A model generated the notes under the pieces. The model was not told where the DNA came from. It saw only the letters and a program-made list of their open reading frames with translations, and did not search any database. The position numbers were made by a program, and so were the translations under genes. From assembly GCF_000382485.1 (NCBI RefSeq), contig NZ_AORY01000001.1, positions 62,001 to 126,000 on the forward strand: 64,000 nucleotides of DNA, written 5' to 3'. The stretch is from Sphingomonas sp. Mn802worker. Its GTDB lineage: Bacteria > Pseudomonadota > Alphaproteobacteria > Sphingomonadales > Sphingomonadaceae. Positions within the stretch are counted from its first letter, which is position 1, and every line of letters starts with the position of its first letter. Shown here piece by piece: positions 21,087 through 30,749 of this stretch.

Positions 21087-22688
21087 TCACATCCGGAACA
21101 CGCCGAAGCGGGGTGCCTGCTCGATGGGGGCGTTGAGGCAGGTGGTGAGGGCGAGGCCGAGCACGTCGCGCGTCTGCGCGGGGTCGATGACGCCGTCGTC
21201 CCACAATCGCGCGGTGGCGTAATAGGGATTGCCTTCGTCCTCGTACTTCTGTCGCACGGGCGCCTTGAACGCTTCTGCCTGCTCGGGCGTCCACGTGTCC
21301 GCATCGCGGTGGACCGTTGCGAGCACGCTCGCAGCCTGCTCGCCACCCATCACGCTGATGCGGCTGTTCGGCCAGCTGAACAGGAAGCGGGGCGAATAGG
21401 CGCGGCCACACATGCCATAATTGCCCGCGCCGAAGCTCCCGCCGATCAGGATCGTGATCTTGGGCACGCTGGCGGTCGCGACCGCGGTGACGAGCTTCGC
21501 GCCATGCTTGGCGATCCCCTCCGCCTCGTAGCGCCCGCCGACCATGAAACCGGAGATGTTCTGGAGGAACAACAGCGGCACGCGGCGCTGGCAGGCGAGC
21601 TCGATGAAGTGCGCGCCCTTCTGCGCCGACTCGCTGAACAACACGCCATTATTAGCAAGGATCGCGACCGGCATCCCGTGCACGTGCGCAAAGCCGCAGA
21701 CGAGGCTGGTGCCGTAAAGCGCCTTGAACTCGTGAAACTCGCTCCCGTCAACCAGCCGCGCGATCACTTCGTGCACGTCGTACGGTGCACGCACGTCCTG
21801 CGGCACGATGCCGTAGAGGTCCTCGGCCGCGAACATCGGCGCGCGCGGCTCGGCGAGGTTGATCGTCGGCGCGGGCGGCGGCGGCAACGTCGACACGATG
21901 TCGCGCACGATGGTGAGCGCGTGATCGTCGTTCTCCGGGACGTGGTCGACCACACCCGAGCGGCGGCCGTGCGTCTCCGCGCCGCCCAGTTCCTCAGCCG
22001 AGATCACCTCACCCGTCGCCGCCTTCACCAGCGGCGGACCGGCGAGGAAGATCGTGCCCTGATTGCGGACGATCACCGTCTCGTCGCTCATCGCAGGGAC
22101 ATAGGCGCCGCCCGCGGTGCAGCTGCCCATCACGCAGGCGATCTGCGGGATCTGCAGTGCCGACATATTGGCCTGGTTGAAGAAGATGCGCCCGAAATGC
22201 TCGCGATCGGGGAACACCTCGGCCTGGTGCGGCAGGTTGGCGCCGCCCGAATCGACCAGATAGATGCACGGCAGGCGGTTCTCTGCTGCGATCTCCTGTG
22301 CGCGCAGATGCTTCTTGACGGTCAGCGGATAGTAGGTGCCGCCCTTCACGGTCGCATCGTTGCACACGATCATGACCTGCCGACCCGAGACGGTGCCGAT
22401 GCCGCAGATCAGCCCCGCACCGGGGACCTGATCGTCGTATAGGCCGTTGGCGGCGAGCTGACCGATCTCGAGGAACGCGGTGCCGGGGTCGAGCAAGCGC
22501 TCGACACGGTCGCGCGGCAGCAGCTTTCCGCGAGAAGTGTGTCGATCACGCGCACGCTGGTCACCGCCGAGCGCGGCTTGCGCGACACGCTCGCGCAGTT
22601 CCTCGGCGAGCGCGCGATTGTGCGCCGCATTCGCCTGAAACGTCGCGTCGGCGGGCGACAGCTTTGTATTCAGCTTCGGCGCGCTCAT
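21087..22688 (-). CDS. Methylcrotonyl-CoA carboxylase carboxyltransferase (beta) subunit
   Basis: Moves the carboxyl group from carboxybiotin to 3-methylcrotonyl-CoA in leucine breakdown. The 533-residue length is typical of MccB. It has the two crotonase-like carboxyltransferase halves, with [56 protein letters not shown] and, in the second half, [19 protein letters not shown] and [20 protein letters not shown], the last typical of methylcrotonyl-type rather than propionyl-type enzymes. The ATG at 22688 overlaps the dehydrogenase stop (ATGA), so dehydrogenase, beta and alpha subunits form one unit in pathway order. Confidence 0.93.
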   Translation of the reverse strand: MSAPKLNTKLSPADATFQANAAHNRALAEELRERVAQAALGGDQRARDRHTSRGKLLPRDRVERLLDPGTAFLEIGQLAANGLYDDQVPGAGLICGIGTVSGRQVMIVCNDATVKGGTYYPLTVKKHLRAQEIAAENRLPCIYLVDSGGANLPHQAEVFPDREHFGRIFFNQANMSALQIPQIACVMGSCTAGGAYVPAMSDETVIVRNQGTIFLAGPPLVKAATGEVISAEELGGAETHGRRSGVVDHVPENDDHALTIVRDIVSTLPPPPAPTINLAEPRAPMFAAEDLYGIVPQDVRAPYDVHEVIARLVDGSEFHEFKALYGTSLVCGFAHVHGMPVAILANNGVLFSESAQKGAHFIELACQRRVPLLFLQNISGFMVGGRYEAEGIAKHGAKLVTAVATASVPKITILIGGSFGAGNYGMCGRAYSPRFLFSWPNSRISVMGGEQAASVLATVHRDADTWTPEQAEAFKAPVRQKYEDEGNPYYATARLWDDGVIDPAQTRDVLGLALTTCLNAPIEQAPRFGVFRM

Positions 22689-23851
22689 TGCGCGACCGGC
22701 GGATTGTGACCGATCAGCTCGCGACCGATCAGCATGCGGCGAATCTCGTTGGTGCCCGCCCCGATGTCGAGCAGCTTGGCGTCGCGCAGGAAGCGCTCGA
22801 CCGGCCAGTCCCTGGTGTAGCCGGCACCGCCCAGCGCCTGCACCGCCTCACCCGCGACCTTGAACGCGCTTTCGCTCGCCAGCAGGATCGCGCCCGCCGC
22901 GTCGAAGCGCGTCGTCTTGCCGGCATCGCACGCCTGCGCCACCGCGTAGACGTACGCCCGCGCAGAATTGAGCGCGACGTACATGTCGGCGATCTTCGCC
23001 TGCATCAGCTGAAACGCGCCGATCGGCTGGCCGAACTGCTGCCGTTCACGCACATAGGGCAGCACGACATCAAGGCACGCCTGCATGATGCCGAGCTGAA
23101 TGCCCGCAAGCACCGTGCGCTCGTAATCGAGCCCGCTCATCAGCACGCCGACGCCGCCGTTCACCGGACCCATCACGTTCTCGTCGGGCACCTCGCAGTC
23201 GGTGAAGACCAGCTCGGCGGTGGGCGAGCCGCGCATCCCCATCTTGTCGATCTTCTGACCGATCGCGAAACCGGCCATGTCCTTCTCGATCAGGAAGGTG
23301 GTGATGCCGCGCGATCCGTCGCCCGTCTTTGCATAGACGACGAGCGTGTCGGCATAGGGCGCGTTGGTGATCCAGAACTTCGTGCCGTTCAGCACATAGC
23401 CGCCCTGCACCTTATCCGCGCGCAGCTTCATCGAGACGACGTCCGACCCGGCGTTCGCCTCCGACATCGCGAGGCTGCCGACGTGCTCGCCGCTGATCAG
23501 CTTGGGCAGGTACTTCGCCTTCTGCTCCGAATTGGCCCAACGTCGAATCTGGTTCACGCAGAGATTGGAGTGCGCGCCGTAGCTGAGGCCGATCGAGGCG
23601 GACGCGCGCGCGACCTCTTCCTGCGCCACGACATGCTCGAGATAGCCGAGCCCCAGCCCGCCGTCCTCTTCCGCCACCGTGATGCCGTGCAGGCCAAGCT
23701 CACCCATCGCAGGCCATAGCTCAGCACGCGGGAACCAGTCCTCGGCGTCGATCCTCGCCGCCAAGGGTGCGATCTTGTCGGTCGCGAACCGCCGCGTGGT
23801 ATCGCGGATCATCTCGGCATTGTCGCCGAGCGCGAAGTCCATTTCTGCCAC
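22685..23851 (-). CDS. ivd: Isovaleryl-CoA dehydrogenase
   Basis: FAD-dependent oxidation of isovaleryl-CoA to 3-methylcrotonyl-CoA, passing electrons to ETF. The 388-residue acyl-CoA dehydrogenase has the FAD-binding [14 protein letters not shown] and the C-terminal [17 protein letters not shown]. The catalytic base appears as Glu244 in [11 protein letters not shown], the helix position used by isovaleryl-CoA dehydrogenase, while the position used by most other family members is glycine (IGAGTNE); this supports the substrate assignment. GTG 23851 has a well-spaced GGAG; ATG 23842 is an alternative start three codons downstream. It heads the leucine cluster and is divergent from a LysR gene. 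Confidence 0.93.
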   Translation of the reverse strand: MAEMDFALGDNAEMIRDTTRRFATDKIAPLAARIDAEDWFPRAELWPAMGELGLHGITVAEEDGGLGLGYLEHVVAQEEVARASASIGLSYGAHSNLCVNQIRRWANSEQKAKYLPKLISGEHVGSLAMSEANAGSDVVSMKLRADKVQGGYVLNGTKFWITNAPYADTLVVYAKTGDGSRGITTFLIEKDMAGFAIGQKIDKMGMRGSPTAELVFTDCEVPDENVMGPVNGGVGVLMSGLDYERTVLAGIQLGIMQACLDVVLPYVRERQQFGQPIGAFQLMQAKIADMYVALNSARAYVYAVAQACDAGKTTRFDAAGAILLASESAFKVAGEAVQALGGAGYTRDWPVERFLRDAKLLDIGAGTNEIRRMLIGRELIGHNPPVAQ

Positions 23852-23894
23852 AGGCCTCTCCTTTGCGTCGCGTGTACCAGCCGTCGACACCCTG

Positions 23895-23912
23895 CGCAAA
23901 ATTGAAGTTGCG
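23895..23912. promoter_or_regulatory. Dyad in the ivd / LysR intergenic region (possible operator)
   Basis: CGCAA (23895-23899) and TTGCG (23908-23912) form an inverted repeat with an 8-bp AT-rich spacer, midway in the 85-bp gap between ivd and the divergent LysR gene. LysR proteins commonly bind imperfect dyads in such gaps. The arms are short and the call rests on position. Confidence 0.3.
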
Positions 23913-23936
23913 AGACTTACATTATAGATCGGCTCT

Positions 23937-24803
23937 ATGATCGACCGCTATCACCTGCGTTACTTTCTCGCCGTGATCGACCGCGGCAATTTTTCGCGCG
24001 CGGCGGACGCCTGCAACGTGTCGCAGCCGACGCTGTCGGTCGGTATCGCCAAGCTGGAGAAGGCGCTGGGAAAGCCGCTCTTCCTGCGCAGCAACCGGCG
24101 GGTCGAGCTCACCGAGGCGGGCACGCTGCTGGCCGAGCAGGCGCGGCGGATCGAGGCAGGCTTCCTGGCGGCCGAACGCGCGGTGGGCGAGAGCGCGATG
24201 GTCGAGACGGTCAGACTGGGTGTCGTCGGCACGATCGCGCCGGACTGGATCGATCGGCTGCTCCGCGCGCACCGGCTGGCAGGCGGCGGACGGCTGGAGT
24301 TGTACGAAGGACGCGAGCGCGAGCTGAGCGATCGGTTGGCAAGCGGGCGGATCGATGCGGCGCTGACCATCGTGCGCGCAGGAACCGGCCCGCACGACGT
24401 GATCGTCAAGGAAGGCTATGCGATGGCGCTGCCGCCCTTTCACCCGCTTGCCGGACGCACGCACGTCGCGGCCGAGGAACTGGCGGGCGAGCCGATGATC
24501 GTGCGCCGCCACTGCGAGGCACTGGCGGACACCAGCCGGCATTTCACGACGTACGGCGTCCGCCCCTTCTTTGCCGCGCGAACGGCGAGCGACGAGCGCG
24601 CGCTCCGTTACGTGCGCGAAGGATTGGGCGTCACCTTGGTGCCGGAAAGCTATGCCGGCGCCGGACTCGCCTGCCCGCGACTGGACGGCTTCGACCTGAC
24701 GCGGACGCTCGGGCTGGTTTATGCGCCGCACATCGATCGGGTACGCCTCGCAGGCGGCGCGCTCGCCCGCGCGATCGCGCAGCTCGGTCAATTCTCCGGC
24801 TGA
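23937..24803 (+). CDS. LysR-family transcriptional regulator, probable regulator of the leucine cluster
   Basis: A 288-residue LysR-type regulator. The winged helix-turn-helix covers residues 4-62 (YHLRYFLAVIDRGNFSRAA, then CNVSQPTLSVGIAKLEKALG and LFLRSNRRVELTEAG), and the remainder is the periplasmic-binding-protein-like effector domain (VRLGVVGTIAP, SGRIDAALTIVRAG, REGLGVTLVPES). Its divergent position 85 bp from ivd suggests autoregulation and control of ivd-mccB-mccA, possibly with a branched acyl-CoA as effector; that is inference. The last 16 bp overlap the end of the convergent second LysR-type gene. Confidence 0.9.
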   Translation: MIDRYHLRYFLAVIDRGNFSRAADACNVSQPTLSVGIAKLEKALGKPLFLRSNRRVELTEAGTLLAEQARRIEAGFLAAERAVGESAMVETVRLGVVGTIAPDWIDRLLRAHRLAGGGRLELYEGRERELSDRLASGRIDAALTIVRAGTGPHDVIVKEGYAMALPPFHPLAGRTHVAAEELAGEPMIVRRHCEALADTSRHFTTYGVRPFFAARTASDERALRYVREGLGVTLVPESYAGAGLACPRLDGFDLTRTLGLVYAPHIDRVRLAGGALARAIAQLGQFSG

Positions 24804-25999
24804 GCCCGCCCGATCGTCGCGTGGTGGCGCAGCACCGCCATGAACTGCTCCTGCAACGCGGTCGGATACCAGTCTCGCCGCGTGATCGCGCCAATCGTGC
24901 GCATCGTGTCGGGCACATATGACTGGATCGTCACGAGTGAGCCCGACTCAATCTCGGCGCTGACCTGATCGGGCGACAGCAGCGTCAGGAAATCGCTCCG
25001 CACCAGCACGCCGCGGATCAAGGCGACCGAGCCACACTGGATCGGCGCGTCGGGCCGAGGCTTATCGGCATGGTCGAACATCTGCTGCCAACGATCGAGC
25101 AATCCTGAGGCACGACGCGCGACGATCCACGGATAGTCTGCCAAGTCCTCGAACCCAGCCTCACTGCCTTCGCTTCGCTGCGCCAGCGGATGCTCGGCGC
25201 GGCCGATGATCGTCAGGCGATCGGTGAACAGCGGTTCCTGCAACAGCTCGCGCCCGGGATGATCGCGCAGCGCGCCGATCAGCATGTCGATGCGACCCGA
25301 GCGCAGCAGCTCGACCAGTTCGAGATACGACCCCTCGACCACGTCGACGCGCGCCGCCGGATGATCGCGCAGCAGGTCGGCGAGCGTCGCCGGCAACAGC
25401 AGCGAACGCGACAGCGCCATTGCGCCGATCGCGAGTCGCCCGCCCTTCCCGCTCGACTCCTCCAGTGCGGTGGTCAGTTCGGCGTGCGCGAGGTTGAACC
25501 CTTGCGCCAACGTCGTGCCCGCGCGCGTCAGCCCCACGCCGCGTCCGCGCCGCTCGACCAAAGCGGTGCCGCTCAACTGCTCCAGGTCGCGCACAGCGCG
25601 GTGGAGCGCCGGCACCGACACGCCCGCGCTTTCCGCCGCGCGCATGAAGCTGCCCGCTCCGGCCAGGTTGATGAGGCCGCGGACATGCGCGGTGGTCAGG
25701 TAATTGTGCGGGTCGCCCTTCTGCGGCGTCGCGCTGGAACGGCGAAACGCGCGCGAGATGCGGGTGAGCGCGTGATCGACGCGGCGAACGATGCGCCGTC
25801 CCGCCGCGGTCGGCGACACGCCCGAGGCGGTGCGGTCGAACAAGGCGACGCCGAACGCGGCCTCAAGCTTGGCCAGCGCTTGACTGAGCGCGGGCTGCGA
25901 CACCCCGGATTGGCGCGCGGCCAAACTGAGGCTTCCTGCCTCGGCGATGCCAAGCAGCAGGCGCAGATGACGCAGGTTGAGCTCGTGCGCGGCCGTCAT
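24788..25999 (-). CDS. LysR-type regulator with two N-terminal HTH domains
   Basis: A 403-residue LysR-type protein, about 100 residues longer than usual. The extra length is a duplicated DNA-binding region. The first HTH is at residues 8-67 (LRHLRLLLGIAEAGSLSLAA, SGVSQPALSQALAKLE, LFDRTASGVSPTAAG) and the second at about 105-165 (VRGLINLAGAGSFMRAA, AGVSVPALHRAVRDLE, LVERRGRGVGLTRAG). A normal effector-binding domain follows (GRLAIGAMALSRSLLLP, SGRIDMLIGALRDHPG). It is divergent from pckG with 113 bp between, suggesting control of gluconeogenesis, which is inference. Its 3' end overlaps the other LysR gene by 16 bp in convergent orientation. Confidence 0.88.
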   Translation of the reverse strand: MTAAHELNLRHLRLLLGIAEAGSLSLAARQSGVSQPALSQALAKLEAAFGVALFDRTASGVSPTAAGRRIVRRVDHALTRISRAFRRSSATPQKGDPHNYLTTAHVRGLINLAGAGSFMRAAESAGVSVPALHRAVRDLEQLSGTALVERRGRGVGLTRAGTTLAQGFNLAHAELTTALEESSGKGGRLAIGAMALSRSLLLPATLADLLRDHPAARVDVVEGSYLELVELLRSGRIDMLIGALRDHPGRELLQEPLFTDRLTIIGRAEHPLAQRSEGSEAGFEDLADYPWIVARRASGLLDRWQQMFDHADKPRPDAPIQCGSVALIRGVLVRSDFLTLLSPDQVSAEIESGSLVTIQSYVPDTMRTIGAITRRDWYPTALQEQFMAVLRHHATIGRAQPEN

Positions 26000-26053
26000 C
26001 GCTGTTTTTTAACACAGGCTTATACCATTCCGCTATTCAGATTTGAACATCCG

Positions 26054-26092
26054 CACACGCCGGCTTTAACGTTGCACAATATTGCCCGTGTG
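26054..26092. promoter_or_regulatory. Inverted repeats upstream of pckG (possible operator)
   Basis: In the lysR/pckG gap, CACACG (26054-26059) and CGTGTG (26087-26092) form an inverted repeat, and between them lies the perfect palindrome CAATATTG (26077-26084). The palindrome sits about 30 bp before the pckG start codon, where a promoter or repressor site is plausible. No assigned binding protein; the double-HTH LysR-type protein is the natural candidate. Confidence 0.3.
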
Positions 26093-26112
26093 TGGGCGGA
26101 GAGGATCAATCC

Positions 26113-27954
26113 ATGCTGATGCAACCCGCCGTCGCGACGACGAGCACCTCCGGCACCCCGCCGACCAGCCACCGCGCACTGATCGAGTGGGTCGAGCAGA
26201 TCGCCGCCCACACGCAACCTGACCAGGTCCACTGGTGCGACGGGTCGCAGGCCGAGTGGGACGCGCTGTCCGAGCAACTGGTACAGGCCGGCACGCTGGT
26301 GCGGCTCAACCCTGAGCTTCGCCCCGACAGCTTCTATGCACGCTCCGATCCACGCGACGTCGCGCGAGTCGAGAGCCGCACCTTCATCTGTTCGGATGCA
26401 GAGGCCGACGCAGGCCCGACCAACAATTGGATTAAGCCGGGCGAGATGCGCGGCAAGCTCGACGGACTGTTCGCGGGTTCGATGCGCGGCCGCACCATGT
26501 ACGTCGTGCCGTACTGCATGGGACCGATCGGGTCGGACAAGAGCGCGATCGGCGTCGAGCTGACCGACAGCGCCTATGTCGTCCTTTCCATGCGCATTAT
26601 GACCCGTATGGGCACCCCTGCGCTCGACATGCTGGGCGAGGACGGCTTCTTCGTCCGCTGCGTTCATACGGTCGGCATGCCGCTGACCGAGGGGCAGGAT
26701 GACGTCGCCTGGCCGTGCAACGAAGAGAAGTGGATCGTCCATTTTCCCGAAACGCGCGAAATCTGGTCCTACGGGTCGGGCTACGGCGGCAATGCGCTGC
26801 TCGGCAAGAAGTGCTTCGCGCTGCGCATCGCCAGCGTCATGGCGCGCGACGAGGGCTGGTTGGCCGAGCACATGCTGATCCTCAAGCTCACCAACCCGGC
26901 GGGCAAAGTGCATTACGTCGCGGCCGCCTTCCCGAGCGCGTGCGGCAAGACGAACCTTGCAATGCTTGAGCCGACGGTGCCGGGATGGAAGGCCGAGACG
27001 GTCGGCGACGACATCGCCTGGATGCGGTTCGGCAAGGACGGGCGGCTCTACGCGATCAACCCGGAGGCGGGCTTCTTCGGCGTCGCACCGGGCACGGGTC
27101 CCGCGACCAACAAGAACGCGATCGACACGCTGTCGGGCACGTGCATCTTCACCAATACGGCGCTGACCGCCGACGGCGACGTCTGGTGGGAAGGCTTGTC
27201 GGACACCCCGCCCGAGGGGCTGACCGACTGGACCGGCGTGCCCTACGATCCCGCCAGCGGCAAGCCTGCCGCGCACCCCAATGCGCGCTTCACCGCGCCA
27301 GCCGCACAATGCCCGTCGATCGCCGACGAATGGCAGTCGCCCGAAGGCGTGCCGATCAGCGCGTTCCTGTTCGGCGGTCGTCGCGCGAGCGCGGTGCCGC
27401 TGGCCGTCGAGGCGTTCGACTGGGAGCACGGCGTCTACCTGGCCGCCAACATCGCATCGGAAGGTACCGCCGCAGCCGAGGGCAAGGTCGGTGCGCTGCG
27501 CCGCGATCCCTTCGCGATGCTGCCGTTCTGCGGCTACAACATGGGCGATTACTTCAACCACTGGGTCAGGATCGGCGCCAAGGCGCAGTCCGACGCCGCC
27601 GTCCTGCCGCGCATCTTCATGGTCAATTGGTTCCGCAAGGACGAGAATGGCAAGTTCGTCTGGCCCGGCTTCGGCGAGAATTTGCGCGTGCTGAAGTGGA
27701 TCGTCGACCGGATCGAAGGCGAGGCGGACGCGATCGAGACGCCGATCGGGCATCTGCCGACTGCCAAGGCGCTTGATGTCGGCGCGCTCGGCCTGTCCGC
27801 CGAGGCAGTCGACACGTTGCTGTCGGTTGATCCGGTCACATGGACCGAGGAGGCCGCACGCAACCGCACGTTCCTGGAAGAATTCGGTGCGCCGATCCCG
27901 CCCGCGCTGATGCGGCAGCAGCAGGCGCTTGAGGAGCGATTGGCCAACGCTTGA
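26113..27954 (+). CDS. pckG: Phosphoenolpyruvate carboxykinase (GTP)
   Basis: Converts oxaloacetate and GTP to PEP, CO2 and GDP, the entry to gluconeogenesis. The 613-residue protein is of the GTP type: it contains the P-loop-like FPSACGKTN with the hyper-reactive Cys277, a [16 protein letters not shown] metal-site segment, [20 protein letters not shown] and [22 protein letters not shown] 26113 has GGAGAGGA eight bases upstream; an in-frame GTG at 26092 is less likely. The gene stands alone, divergent from the double-HTH LysR-type gene and convergent with the M24 peptidase gene. It uses GTP, unlike the ATP-type PckA of rhizobia. Confidence 0.97.
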   Translation: MLMQPAVATTSTSGTPPTSHRALIEWVEQIAAHTQPDQVHWCDGSQAEWDALSEQLVQAGTLVRLNPELRPDSFYARSDPRDVARVESRTFICSDAEADAGPTNNWIKPGEMRGKLDGLFAGSMRGRTMYVVPYCMGPIGSDKSAIGVELTDSAYVVLSMRIMTRMGTPALDMLGEDGFFVRCVHTVGMPLTEGQDDVAWPCNEEKWIVHFPETREIWSYGSGYGGNALLGKKCFALRIASVMARDEGWLAEHMLILKLTNPAGKVHYVAAAFPSACGKTNLAMLEPTVPGWKAETVGDDIAWMRFGKDGRLYAINPEAGFFGVAPGTGPATNKNAIDTLSGTCIFTNTALTADGDVWWEGLSDTPPEGLTDWTGVPYDPASGKPAAHPNARFTAPAAQCPSIADEWQSPEGVPISAFLFGGRRASAVPLAVEAFDWEHGVYLAANIASEGTAAAEGKVGALRRDPFAMLPFCGYNMGDYFNHWVRIGAKAQSDAAVLPRIFMVNWFRKDENGKFVWPGFGENLRVLKWIVDRIEGEADAIETPIGHLPTAKALDVGALGLSAEAVDTLLSVDPVTWTEEAARNRTFLEEFGAPIPPALMRQQQALEERLANA

Positions 27955-27964
27955 CGAGTGATAA

Positions 27965-27989
27965 GGCGGCGACATACGCGTTCGCCGCC
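27965..27989 (+). other. Hairpin downstream of pckG, no U tract
   Basis: GGCGGCGA (27965-27972) pairs perfectly with TCGCCGCC (27982-27989) around a 9-nt loop, starting ten bases after the pckG stop. No T run follows, so it may stabilise the 3' end or assist termination rather than act as a classical intrinsic terminator. Confidence 0.4.
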
Positions 27990-28088
27990 GATACGGCGTC
28001 TGTGCCGAGTCTTCCTGCACAGATGCCGCACGCACTCTAGCGAACAGCACGGTATCCCGTATGCCCGCCCACCCCAAGCGCTGGCGCC

Positions 28089-29339
28089 TCAGATCGGCCG
28101 GTCGATCGATATCGGCGGCTGGCTGAACCATTTCGGCCCTGCCTGGGTCATGTGGAAGCAATCCTCCAAACGCACGCCGAACTTGCCCGGCAGATATAAT
28201 CCGGGTTCATCCGAGAAGCACATGCCGACGCTGAGCGGCGTCGCCTCGCCGCGGACGAGGTTGACCGGCTCATGCCCTTCCATGCCGATGCCATGTCCGG
28301 TGCGATGCGAAAGACCCGGCAGGCGATAGCCGGGACCATAGCCGATCGACTCGTAGTAACGCCGCACCGCATCGTCGACGCTGCCCGCGGGCGCGCCAAG
28401 CTTAGCCGCAGCGAACGCGACCCGCTGCCCGCGCGCGACCTGATCCCAGACCTGCCGGACCTCGCCGCTTGGGCTGCCGACGACAAAGGTGCGCGACACG
28501 TCCGACTGGTAGCCTTGCACCGTACAGCCGCAGTCCATCAGCACCACGTCACCGGCCGCGATCCGGCGCGGCGCCGTCCCGCCGTGCGGCAGCGCCGCGT
28601 CGGGACCGACCAGCGCCATCGAGAACTCGGGCTCGCCGCCCAGCTGTCGCGTCGCCGCGCTCATCATAGCGCCGACGTCGCGGCCGGTCATGCCGATCTC
28701 GACGCGCGCATGGAGCCAGCGATACGCCGCCATCGTCACCTCGGTCGCGGTCTGCATCAGCGCGATCTCCGCCGCCGACTTGACCATCCGACACCCGCGT
28801 ACGACCGGATCGGCGCTGACCAGCCGCACGCCCGGCAGTGCCGCACGCAGGTTGTCGGTGACGAAGAAACGGACGTTCGCCTCCACCCCGATCAGGCCCG
28901 CAGCAAGCCCGCGGTCACGCAGGAATCCGGCCACGACCTTCAACGGGGCCGCGTCCTCGTTCCACGTCCGCACCGCTGCGGGCACCGCCAGGCTCAGGCG
29001 AACCGACGGTTCCTCGAAGAACGGCGTGACGATGCACGGTTCACCCTCGACCGGCAGGATCGCGCAGGTGAGCCGCTCCGACAGGTGCCAGCGCACGCCG
29101 GTGAAGTAGATCATCGATGCGCCCGGCTCGATCAGCAGCGCCGCCATGCCATTCGCGCGCATCAGTTCCTGCGCGCGCAACAGTCGCCGGGCGCGCTCGG
29201 CCGCATCGATCGGTCGAGTGTCGCCGGTCATGTCGCGCAGACTCGCAAGGTCGGGCTCGGCCGCGCGCAACACCGAGGATGCAAGCGGCGCGATCGCTGC
29301 GGCGGCGAGGACGTTGCGGCGCGTGAAGGAGGTCGGCAT
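28089..29339 (-). CDS. M24 (Xaa-Pro) peptidase with Tat-type signal
   Basis: A 416-residue metallopeptidase of the pita-bread fold, probably an aminopeptidase P / prolidase acting outside the cytoplasm. The N-terminus MPTSFTRRNVLAAAAIAPLA has the twin-arginine pattern of a Tat signal. A creatinase-like N-domain precedes the catalytic domain, whose five metal ligands are recognisable: two Asp in LMDCGCTVQGYQSDVSRTF, His in HRTGHGIGMEGHE, Glu in CFSDEPGLYL and Glu in GVRLEDCFHM. ATG 29339 was chosen over an in-frame ATG at 29507, which would run into the divergent transporter gene. The divergent neighbour is a symporter that could import released amino acids. Confidence 0.9.
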   Translation of the reverse strand: MPTSFTRRNVLAAAAIAPLASSVLRAAEPDLASLRDMTGDTRPIDAAERARRLLRAQELMRANGMAALLIEPGASMIYFTGVRWHLSERLTCAILPVEGEPCIVTPFFEEPSVRLSLAVPAAVRTWNEDAAPLKVVAGFLRDRGLAAGLIGVEANVRFFVTDNLRAALPGVRLVSADPVVRGCRMVKSAAEIALMQTATEVTMAAYRWLHARVEIGMTGRDVGAMMSAATRQLGGEPEFSMALVGPDAALPHGGTAPRRIAAGDVVLMDCGCTVQGYQSDVSRTFVVGSPSGEVRQVWDQVARGQRVAFAAAKLGAPAGSVDDAVRRYYESIGYGPGYRLPGLSHRTGHGIGMEGHEPVNLVRGEATPLSVGMCFSDEPGLYLPGKFGVRLEDCFHMTQAGPKWFSQPPISIDRPI

Positions 29340-29415
29340 AGGCGGTGGACGATAGGGTGCTTGACGCAAGCGCCGCAATCCCCTTCCCTTTTCGCGCACA
29401 TGCGGGAGCGATGAT

Positions 29416-30738
29416 TTGGCCAAGCGGCTGACCTTGTACATCATGATCGGGCTGGTCGCGGGACTGATCGTCGGGCTGGGGCTGAACAGCTGGCTCGACG
29501 ACGGCACCCCGGCATCGGCGGCGCGGCTGACCGAACTCGCGGGCTATTTCTCGATCCTGACCTCGCTGTTCCTGCGTCTCATCAAGATGATCATCGCCCC
29601 GCTCGTCTTCGCGACACTGGTGTCGGGGATCGCGCAGATGGGCGACACGGCGGCGCTCGGGCGGATCGGCGGACGCGCGCTCGGATGGTTCATCTGCGCC
29701 AGCCTCGTCTCGCTCGGGCTCGGCCTCATCATGGTCAACCTGTTCCAGCCGGGCGTGAACATCAACCTGACGCTGCCCGCCGCCACCGCCGCGTCGGGGG
29801 TCGAGACGACCGGGTTCAACCTCAAGGACTTCATCACCCACATCGTCCCCGCATCGATGGTCGACGCGATGGCGAAGAACGAGATCCTGCAGATCGTTGT
29901 CATGTCGGTGTTCGTCGGCGTCGGGATCACCGCGGTGGGTGAGAAAGCCGCGCCGCTGGTGCGCGGCATAGACGCGCTGGTGCACGTCATGCTGCAGGTG
30001 ACCGACTACGTCATGCGGCTGGCGCCGATCGCGGTGTTCGCGGCGGTGGCGGGCACGCTGACCGAGCGTGGGCCATCGGTCATCGGGCAGCTCGCCTATT
30101 TCATGGGCAGCTTCTACCTGACGCTCCTGACCCTGTGGGCGGTGCTGCTGGGCGTCGGCGCGTTGTTCATCGGTCGCCGCATCGTCGACCTGATCCGCCA
30201 CGTGCGCGAACCGTTGCTGGTCGCCTTCTCGACCGCGTCGTCGGAGGCGGCCTATCCGCGGATGCTGGAGGCGCTCGACCGCTTTGGTGTGCCACCGCGG
30301 ATCGCCAGCTTCGTGTTGCCACTCGGCTACTCGTTCAACCTCGACGGCTCGATGATCTACATGGGGTTTGCGTCGCTGTTCGTAGCGCAGGCGTATGGCA
30401 TCGAGCTGTCAATCGGGCAGCAGATCACGATGCTGCTCGTGCTGATGGTGACGAGCAAGGGCATCGCAGGTGTCCCACGCGCCAGCCTGGTCGTGATCGC
30501 GGCGACGATGCCGATGTTCAACATTCCCGAGGCCGGGCTGTTGCTGATCCTCGCGGTCGATCACTTCCTCGACATGGGCCGCACCGCGACCAACGTCATC
30601 GGCAACGCGGTGGCAAGCGCCGTGGTCGCGAAATGGGAGGGCGGCTTCGACCCGCCCGAACCCGTCGCGATCGAGCCGCCGCGCGCGCCGAGCGGCGACG
30701 GACCGGCCGACCCGGTCACCTCATTTCGCGACGTCTAG
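29416..30738 (+). CDS. Dicarboxylate / amino-acid:cation symporter (DAACS family)
   Basis: Inner-membrane secondary transporter of the GltP/DctA type, moving glutamate, aspartate or C4-dicarboxylates with protons or sodium. The 440-residue protein is highly hydrophobic with about eight membrane helices, and contains STASSEAAYPRMLEALDRFG (re-entrant loop 1), GYSFNLDGSMIYMGFASLF (helix 7 substrate-site region), VTSKGIAGVPRASLVV (re-entrant loop 2) and DHFLDMGRTATNVIGN (helix 8). Exact substrate cannot be assigned. The start is a TTG at 29416 with GGGAG seven bases upstream; the nearby ATG at 29411 is out of frame. A proline-rich tail of about 25 residues ends the protein. Confidence 0.9.
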   Translation: MAKRLTLYIMIGLVAGLIVGLGLNSWLDDGTPASAARLTELAGYFSILTSLFLRLIKMIIAPLVFATLVSGIAQMGDTAALGRIGGRALGWFICASLVSLGLGLIMVNLFQPGVNINLTLPAATAASGVETTGFNLKDFITHIVPASMVDAMAKNEILQIVVMSVFVGVGITAVGEKAAPLVRGIDALVHVMLQVTDYVMRLAPIAVFAAVAGTLTERGPSVIGQLAYFMGSFYLTLLTLWAVLLGVGALFIGRRIVDLIRHVREPLLVAFSTASSEAAYPRMLEALDRFGVPPRIASFVLPLGYSFNLDGSMIYMGFASLFVAQAYGIELSIGQQITMLLVLMVTSKGIAGVPRASLVVIAATMPMFNIPEAGLLLILAVDHFLDMGRTATNVIGNAVASAVVAKWEGGFDPPEPVAIEPPRAPSGDGPADPVTSFRDV

Positions 30739-30749
30739 TTTGCCAAAAG

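Noticed and set aside
19345..21222. 625-codon plus-strand frame opposite the biotin-containing carboxylase subunit
   Set aside because: Fully antisense to a well-conserved gene and with no recognisable domain.
19240..22688. Carboxylase pair as acetyl- or propionyl-CoA carboxylase
   Set aside because: The beta subunit has methylcrotonyl-type length and motifs and the upstream gene is an isovaleryl-CoA dehydrogenase by its catalytic glutamate position.
26020..28161. 713-codon minus-strand frame opposite pckG
   Set aside because: Antisense shadow; pckG is unambiguous and the opposite product has no domain or signal.
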